A DNA stretch of 64,000 nucleotides from the NCBI GenBank assembly GCA_013398175.1, contig VZRZ01002348.1:177565-241564 (forward strand), given 5' to 3'. This DNA comes from Climacteris rufus (lineage: Eukaryota > Chordata > Aves > Passeriformes > Climacteridae). Shown piece by piece: positions 57,001-64,000 of this stretch (position 1 is its first letter; each line of letters starts with the position of its first letter). The notes below the pieces were generated by a model. The model was not told the DNA's origin. It saw only the letters and a list, made by a program, of their open reading frames with translations, and did not search any database. The position numbers were made by a program, and so were the translations under genes.

Positions 57001-60000
57001 TGCTCTGTAGACTGCAGAGCACCCATTGCACAGTGTCTAGTTCATGGATGGGGAAATGCCACACACTCAAATTCCTAATTTAGCTCCAGTCCTGTGGGAA
57101 TCCTGCAGCACTGCAAGGAAGTGAAGCCTCTAAAACCAAGTCCTAACTACCAAACTGGCCTCTTTTTCTCCCAGGAAGTTATTAAACCCCTGCAAAATCT
57201 TGAACCTCTATCACAATGGCATTTGCAAAAGAGGATTTTAATGTTTAAACAGTGCTTGAGTTAAAAATATATTGAACATTCCATTTACATTTTGGACAAA
57301 GTATATTGAATTTACCATGAAAATATTCCTATAGAGGCAAGATAAAATAAATGAAAAGACAGCTCTCCTTGTATTTCATATTTTTTTTCTGCAGAACTAA
57401 TATAGGATTAAAGAGGAAAACCTGGTAGCTGCAGGAACAAGTTTGAGCAATCACTTGTCACTTGCAGTTAGCACAAAAATGTATTATAACAAGATATTAC
57501 TTGTAGAATTTCCACTATAAATCTTTTATTCATTCCAAGGAATCCCAGACCAGGCATTTGCCATACTGCATTGTCAAAAATAATGCCCAGCATAAATGGT
57601 GTGCGAGAGACCATGAACATCAGAGATAACAAGAGTACTAACACCTTATGGGCCTTAAAAACCCAGTAGTGGTATTTCTGGTCTCTCATTAAAACTGAGA
57701 TAAAAATATTGTTTAAGAACGACTTTTATGCTTAACTATTAAATGCAGCATTGATTCTTTGCTTATGGTTTTTCCCACTTTTCTTCGTATAAATTGCTGA
57801 GTGAATGTAAACAAGAAAGTAAATTTTTATGGCCCCATTCTGTTGCTGGGCAGGAGAGTAACTGGAAGCTGAAACAACCTGGCAACCTAAATGAGCATCA
57901 GGAGCAGGAGAACACCTATAAAACATCACCCAGCACTAAGAGAAGGAAGAACAAAACTGGCTGAGAGGGAGATACAGTGTAAATCAGCGTGTTTCCATGG
58001 AAGTCAGGAAATTTTGGGCAACTTTCATGGGTGAAGGAAATGCAGACTCTGACCTGTATCCTGATCATTCCATCTGCATTTAGCAAACCTGCTGAGCTGC
58101 TTTCTTGCGTTGGGGCAGCTGAGGGCTGTGGTTTCCTTCACCAGTTAAAAAGAAATTTTAAAAACCCCATACATAACCTCATCAGTTCCTAAAACTGCTT
58201 TGTAGTTCAGATTTCTCAGGTGAGATACTTCACCCTCAGCGCTACTTCCCTTTGCACCAAGGAACTGCTCCTCGTGGCAGGACTCCAGCCCTGGCTGAGC
58301 GAGGGAGGTGCTCTGGGCTGGTCTGAAGAGTGTGGAGTCACAGTTAGGATGGACTTTCAGATGCCCAGTGCAGAGCTGGGGTTGTGCCAGAGCAGCACTG
58401 CCTTCCACTCTCAGCATTCGTCTCGCCTGAATGCCGACACCTTTGCTAACGTGTCGCACGCCTTGACTTTTTCTGAAGATCACCCAGAAAACACAATTTG
58501 ACAGCTGCTACATGCTACTGAGGACACTTTGCTGAGTCTTTTCTTTTTCAGATTTCCATATTCAAATCCTAATTGTTTTTTAATAACAGTTTCTTCTGCT
58601 TTAGTTCTCTCTCTGCATTGCTTTTCTAGTGTGTCTGTCCTGCTGAACTCCTTCCCTTCACTTTTCCCATTGGTAAAAGCCATTGCCAAATTCCCACTGG
58701 TTCCCATCTTAGCTGCATTTTCTTACAGGTTCAGCTGACTTGGGAGTGTGAAGTGCAGAGGGTGTGGGATAACAGTGGGAGATGTGAGGTGGTGTAGCTG
58801 TGTCAGTAGGGTGACTGCAGGGAGGTCAAGAAAGCCCCTAAGAAAGGCAAGTTTGTAAAGTGACTTCTGCCAAAACTCCTGGCACATTTATATCTCAAAC
58901 AGGTAAGCAAGATGTGAGTTCATCTCTTCTTGGAGAGGTTCTCCTTTCTTTCCCCCCTGCTTCAATCTTTCCAACAATCCTTTATTTTTTTTTAATTCAC
59001 CCCTCAGCTTTTTGTTTCTTCCATTTCTCTTTCTCTTGACTTCCAGGGGCCTCAAGGGTAAGAAACAGCTTTTCTCCCAGGTCACTAACCACAGGTAGAT
59101 GGGAAAAAAAAAAGAGATAGATTTCCCACATTCTTTAACAAATCCTTGCTTTCACAGCAGAAGCACAGGGCCTGTTTCCTTCAGCTGTAGAAAATGGAAA
59201 GCAAAGCAGGGGAGGGGACACACCAAATGGACCTCTGTGTTTTGCTCTCTGTTCTAGAAGTTGTAGACTGAACCAGATTCTCTGATAACATTAATCCTCA
59301 AGGAGACCTAAGGCAGGATAGCCAAGGATGACAACATGCCCTTAATTTTCATCAGACCTGGAAGGTGGCATCAGAATTTTCTCAGCACGAAATTTGGAAC
59401 TGCTGCAATAACTCATGCAAGTTCAAATGTCTCAGAGCCACACAACATCACCATATGTCCTCTGTGTAACCAAAAAAAAAAAAAAAATCAAAAATTAATA
59501 TGCAAATGTTTGAAAGAATATTTCCAATTAGGAGGGTTTTTTATATCTTATACTTAGAAAGGGTACTGCTGTGTTTCCAAGAGTTACTGTCTTAGCTACA
59601 GAGCTCACATGAAAGGGAAAATTACAACCATAAAGGGAAAATTATAACTGATCAAATTTTAAAGAAACCTCTAAAAATAGCTTGTCTAAAGCCCATAATG
59701 TCACAATGATAAAGTCTAAGATCTCAGGTCCTCCAAGAGCTTGGAGCAAGATACATCCCATTAGGAAGTTTGGGCTTTTCCATTAATTTCTCCACAGGAT
59801 ACAGGCGTTGGTTTTGACTTACACAGGCTTGGAAGCTAAAGAGCTGAAGCATCTCTCCAGTCCCAGCTGAAATATCCCTGAACTCCCATGCAGCAGTGTC
59901 TGGGACATAAGATTTAGGGCTAAGCAGAAATTTGTCTTGCATAAGATCTGGGTGCATCCTTGCTTCCAGTTACAGAAAACCAGGAATTTGGAGCAGTGGG

Positions 60001-60365
60001 TGGGCTGGAGATAGCCCTGGCAATGATGGATTTGCAGACAACACAGGGGATTTGGTTAGAAGTGCAAGATAATTATGGTTTGTTATCCTGCACTTCAGTT
60101 ATCACAACGGCACTAAACCATCCATTCAGGGGCTGTTTGGGATGGAAGATGACCTCTAAAGTTAAGCAGACATTACTAATAACCACTTTCTTTGCCATTA
60201 ATAAAATAAACCACTGGTGATAGTGACCTCATCTTTCGGAGTTAAGTCCTACAGTGTTCACTAAAAGATTAGAAAAAGAAAATCCTCTTGAGAGCCAGTG
60301 CAAGTTTTGCTTGGGCACAGTTTCTTCCAGTTACAAGGTATTTATCAGCAGCAGCAACACAATTT
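57001..60365. other. Long unique stretch without recognised gene or repeat
   Basis: A pyrimidine-rich plus-strand interval lies at 58530-59060, and an A16 run at 59472-59487. Near 60132, GGCTGTTTGGGATGGAAGAT with GACCTCTAAAG might be a CR1 remnant, too eroded to call. No gene was recognised. Confidence 0.4.
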
Positions 60366-60369
60366 TTAT

Positions 60370-60525
60370 TATACAGCCTGAACTCACTGTTAAAATTCAT
60401 ACCAATCAGCAGAGTCATTAAGTCCTACATTTGCCTTCCCCTAATCCACCATTAGATTAAATGGTTCAATTAATAATAAATATTAGCAGTTTATTAGATG
60501 AATAGTTACACCACTACATTAGTGT
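60370..60525. promoter_or_regulatory. AT-rich block, weak candidate non-coding element
   Basis: Repeat-free and rich in ATTA cores: GTCATTAAGTCC, CACCATTAGATTAAATGG, TTCAATTAATAATAAATATT and AGTTTATTAGATG. Motif texture only. Confidence 0.22.
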
Positions 60526-61344
60526 GTGTGGTTGCAGCGAGACAGAAATGAAGCACCAGTTTCCCACTAAATCATTTTTAGCCAGGCACTGTACCATATG
60601 TTGTTCTGTTGCACTCCTCTCTTCTTTACAAAAAACAAAGCCAAAACCTTTGGCTTCACCTGCCACTTCTCGTTATTCAGCCACGGCCCAAGGACCTCGA
60701 TGGAAATGAGGAACCAGTCTGTGCTCTGAGCAAAGCCATTGAACTCAGCAGGCTGCAGGAGGGGAGCCAGCACAAGCTTTGACCCATTTATTTGAGAAAA
60801 TTACCCCTGGACAACGAGCTAATCCTCCCCAATAAGCCTGGCTGTGGGCAGGAGGAAGCACCAGATTAGTGAGTTTGGTTCTGCTGAAGGGACTGATCCT
60901 TAGCAGCTGGAGAGGCTGTGCTATCCCAGGCTGAAAATCCTGGTGTGATAACCTGCCAGATTATTGCATCTGTACAAGATCTGTTTCCATCTACAAAATG
61001 GATTGCAAAATTTTCTGATTTTATAAGGCAGAGGAAGGATCTGCTAAGGGGGAAAGTTGGTTACATTGTCCAGGAAACTACTGTTAATGTTCACTTGCTA
61101 TTTGTCAGATGGTTATAAATACACAGATCACTTTTCAAGCACATGGCCTTACTGGTGGGAGAGTGGGGAGATGAGATGACAGTCAGGATGCTGGCCTCTG
61201 TTCCCAGCCTCATCCCTGGCTGGACACTTGATTTCTTCCAGCTCTCCCAGCCATGACTAATAAAGAATCTTCTCATCACTCTAAATTCATTCTTTCCAGA
61301 CTTGAGCTTTTCTTATAATTCTCTACTTCTTTTGCCTACTCCCA

Positions 61345-61445
61345 GGGTTAATCCCGTTCTGCTTTGTGCCTCGGTTTCCCTCATCCATAAAAGTAGGATA
61401 ATGATACATTTAATAAAGTGTCTTTGGATGCAAAGCAGTGTCAGG
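61345..61445 (+). mobile_element. MIR-like SINE fossil (plus orientation)
   Basis: TTGTGCCTCGGTTTCCCTCA then TCCATAAAAGTAGGATAATG then ATACATTT followed by AAAGTGTCTTTGGATGCAAA matches the MIR-type tail (TGTGCCTCAGTTTCCCCATCTGTAAAATGGGGATAATGATACC...AAAGTGCTTTGAGATC). It is one of the clearer fossils here. Confidence 0.58.
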
Positions 61446-61945
61446 GATGATTAAAGATATAACCAGAGAGTCACAATTACATTGGACCGTATTCAGCTCA
61501 GGTATATTTGTGGGGGGGTAAAAAATGTGTTTTCTGGCCTTCTCTGCTTGTAGCTGAGAGAAATCAGCAAATCTGTAAGAAAATCAAGGAGGTCTGCAAA
61601 ACTGCCTGAAAACCTTGACCAAATCAAGCAGCTCTACTTGAACTGGCACTTCCCATAGAGAAGAGTTTCCATCCTCTCCAGAAGTTTAAAACATGTTTGA
61701 TTTGCATGAAAGAGCATGGCAGAAGGCCTCACCACCTTGGCATGAGAGTGGTTGAAAAGATCATGGTTTGTCTGCTCTTCTGAGTTCAAAGAGACAGTGA
61801 AAATGATTTACCTTAGGAAATGTGCACGGATGGGTGTATTCCTAACTCCCAGGGATGTGAATAGTTGGGGTGCATGACTACAGTACCACGCACGGAGATG
61901 GAATAATTACAGTTGTACTGTAGTGGAGGCATTGCCAATATCCCA
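61446..61945. other. Unique sequence with no recognised gene
   Basis: GACCGTATTCAGCTCAGGTA near 61486 faintly recalls one arm of the ancient palindromic repeats, but no second arm is visible. Nothing else was recognised. Confidence 0.35.
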
Positions 61946-62165
61946 TAATTAATTTACAGACAGAGTATTTCCGCCTCCTTTCCCCCCATTAAGTGTAGAG
62001 AAAATAAATGTTCTTAGGAGTTGGCAGTTTCTCTTTAGTTTGCATATTCCTCCTAAATATGAACATTATGTTGTTTACTCATCTGTTAATGACAGCTGAT
62101 TATCAAACCATAAATATACATGTATCTAATGGTTTGTGAACATTAAACACTGGGATGCAATAAAT
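61946..62165. promoter_or_regulatory. Strong-looking candidate enhancer / conserved non-coding element
   Basis: Repeat-free block with CATAATTAATTTACAGACAG near 61945, an NKX-like CATTAAGTG near 61987, AGTTTGCATATTCC near 62037, and CATCTGTTAATGACAGCTGA then TTATCAAACC near 62080 (homeodomain plus MEIS-like TGACAG). TAAATATACATGTATC and TGGTTTGTGAACATTAAACA follow. The density and lack of decay resemble conserved enhancers; this is unverified. Confidence 0.33.
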
Positions 62166-62936
62166 GTGGCTGCATGCAGGAACCCAGCACCCAACAATTC
62201 CCATTTAGCACTTCAGCCTCTGTCACGGTGTCTCAATCTGGGCACTGTCACTTCCCATGGATAAGAAGAGGAGAATTGAATTTCCCAGCTCCTGCTAACA
62301 TAGTTGTTTGTTGCCACATGCAAACAGATTGGGGTTTATTGAGCATTAGTCCCGGCTCTTCTGCTCCCTCTGCACCGAGGTTCTCCCACTTGCTTGTTTG
62401 TATTTTTTACCTTCTTTCTAATGCTGATTCCATCCTTTTCCCTTACCATTTGAAGCTAAAGCCCATGAAGTGTCTTTTACCTCTTCCCATGCATCTCTCT
62501 ACTGAAACCTTGCTGAAATTCTACTGCTGGCTCCTCCTGCCATTCTGATCACATGAATTTCTGCTTCCTCTAAGTCCTTCCTGGATGTTTCAGAGGTAAC
62601 TTATTTTTCTTTTTTGTCACCTCTCATCCAGCTCCAGATTTACTCTTATTTTCTAATTGTCCTTCCATAATTTCTCTCTCTCCATGTGCCACAACTCACT
62701 CCCCACTCTCTGCTAGCAAAGCTCTCTGAAATACTCCAGCTAGGCCAGAAATAATATTTTGGTTCTGAATTATTGAAAAAGATTATGGGAACTGTGCAGA
62801 GCTCTGATGTTTTTGAGCTTGAGAATATCCAAAGATACAGGCAACTTATCCCTTGGAGCCAACCTGCAAAATGTTGTGCATTCCCCATTTGTATCAACTG
62901 CCCTCAGTTTTGGCAGACTTCTGTTTGAGGTAGGAA
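62166..62936. other. Pyrimidine-rich unique sequence; possible old LINE body
   Basis: 62340-62720 is C+T-rich on the plus strand, like the L2-type interval at 17.1-17.8 kb, but I cannot recognise a 3' end. The 124-codon frame at 62174-62548 is low-complexity and unsupported. Confidence 0.3.
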
Positions 62937-62937
62937 T

Positions 62938-63120
62938 AACCCAGAGAAGCTGTGGCTGCCCCATCCCTGGAAGTGCCCAAGGTCAGGTTGGACAAGGCTT
63001 GGAGCAACCTGGGATAGTGGAGGTGTCCCTGCCCATGGCAAGACACCTGGATGGAACTGGATGGGCTTTAAGGTCCCTTCCAACCCAAACAATTCTATGA
63101 TTCCACAATTCTGTGACTGA
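62938..63120 (+). mobile_element. CR1 3' tail (plus orientation), young type with octamer end
   Basis: GAAGCTGTGGCTGCCCCATC then CCTGGAAGTGCCCAAGGTCA, GTGTCCCTGCCCATGGCAAG, AAGGTCCCTTCCAACCCAAA then CAATTCTATGATTCCACAAT then TCTGTGACTG. It ends in the CR1-type short-octamer repeat and belongs with the 20.8 and 40.2-kb copies. Confidence 0.93.
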
Positions 63121-64000
63121 TGGCATCTTCCCATGCCAGAGCCTCTGGGAACAGCAGCATTTACTGTAATGGGGATCTGAGGATACAGGACAAAAATGAT
63201 AGATCCATTCTTGGTCTTGTTAATGCATCTGAATGGTCTTTTTATTTTTTGCAAATGTTTGCATCTTGGAGTCTCAGCAAAGGAGAATTTTGCATCACAG
63301 TGGTAGGTTCCCAACTGCACTGAGCATTATGCCATTGCTTTGGATGGAGTCAGAATAGCTTCAATACTCAACTATTTTTGGACAACTCATAAGGAATATG
63401 GTAGCATTTCTTGTCTCACAAGCAGCTTTTGGAATTTCTCAAGATAGGATGAGACACACATGCAATTTTCAAGCCTGCAATTTTTATGCTGTTCCAAGTT
63501 ACAGAAAACATTTAGCAATTTTGATCAAACAAAAGCACTGCTGTGATATAATTCCAGAACCAACGTATGAAAAATTTCATTTGTCTCTTTAGCAATTATT
63601 GATGAAGGGAATAAAGCTGCAGGTGAACACAAAGGGCTGGCTGTTTGCATTCCCGCACTGCCAGCACGCCAGATTGGATAGCAAGCAAGTCATTTTGCCT
63701 GGAACTAAACCAGTGGAGTGCTGACAGATAGGTGTTTGTGCAGTGCAGCTTGGCAATGAAAATAAGCTGTTACTGCTCACGCTGACCTGAGCTATTTGAT
63801 TACTATATGACACTTTTGTTCTTCAAGTGAAGCAAGAGGGTTTATTGGGGTGATGTTGGTTCAATGCTCAGTGATGCCGAGCACCTCAGGAGCTCAGGTG
63901 CCTGCAACATCCATATTTGTGGGGCCGACTCCTGGGGAGTGTTGGACATCCTCTCCCATCTCGTTTTTATTGTACAAGTCAGGAGAATTAAATAACAGTG
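63121..64000. other. Unique sequence to the window edge
   Basis: Short frames only. No recognised repeat, RNA gene or CpG cluster. Confidence 0.4.

Noticed and set aside
60128..60180. GGCTGTTTGGGATGGAAGAT with GACCTCTAAAG, a possible CR1 remnant
   Set aside because: Too short and eroded to separate from chance without an alignment.
1..64000. CRISPR arrays, operons, integrases or other prokaryotic systems
   Set aside because: The sequence is vertebrate in character. Both tandem arrays have no spacer structure and no gene clusters are present.
1..64000. Endogenous retrovirus or viral insertions
   Set aside because: No paired LTRs, primer-binding site, polypurine tract or recognisable gag/pol/env frame was seen on either strand.

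Overview
This window looks like a gene-free (intergenic or intronic) stretch of a bird nuclear genome. The evidence is the repeat content. The recognisable interspersed repeats are mostly short, 5'-truncated CR1 LINE tails in both orientations. Several end in the avian CR1 3' signature, a GGTCCCTTCCAACCC-type motif followed by an ATTCTATG-type octamer. They are joined by a thin layer of very old MIR-like and L2-like fossils and ancient palindromic repeats. Primate- or rodent-type young SINEs, intact transposons and LTR elements are not visible.

I found no protein-coding gene, rRNA or tRNA that I can defend. Nearly all long open frames are explained by CR1 sequence, by two minisatellites whose periods keep every frame open, or by the assembly gap. 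The only large unexplained frame (191 codons, 37087-37662) has no domain I recognise and lies in a locally CpG-rich block.

Layout: 1-520 is the edge of a CpG island, possibly the promoter or first exon of a gene mostly outside the window. 0.5-10.6 kb is unique sequence with one ancient palindromic repeat (2.5 kb), a TA/T microsatellite (3.7 kb), a pentanucleotide repeat (8.0 kb), an old CR1 tail (7.7 kb) and a homeodomain-site-rich block (9.6-9.9 kb). 10.62-11.24 kb is a 20-bp GC-rich minisatellite with a 60-bp higher-order pattern, broken by a 285-bp run of N. 13-25 kb holds AT-rich blocks, a MIR fossil (15.9 kb), an L2-like 3' end with a pyrimidine-rich body (17.1-17.9 kb), a CpG-rich putative element (18.0 kb), an opposed CR1 pair (20.5-21.0 kb) and an enhancer-like block (24.0-24.45 kb). 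25-40 kb has small CR1 fragments, a second ancient palindrome (38.7 kb) and several enhancer-like AT-rich blocks. 40.2-41.4 kb has a young CR1 tail followed by a 23-bp minisatellite. 42-53 kb has CR1 fragments of two age classes, MIR fossils and a well-preserved ancient hairpin repeat (45.2 kb). 53-64 kb is mostly unique sequence with a MIR fossil (61.4 kb), an enhancer-like block (62.0 kb) and a young CR1 tail (62.9-63.1 kb).

There is no gene system to reconstruct. If the window has a function, it is most likely cis-regulatory. The blocks I call enhancer-like are judged from motif content and texture only; conservation has not been tested. I did not find a new biological system. The observations most worth checking are the gap-containing G-quadruplex-prone minisatellite, the ancient hairpin repeats and the CpG-rich islets away from any promoter.
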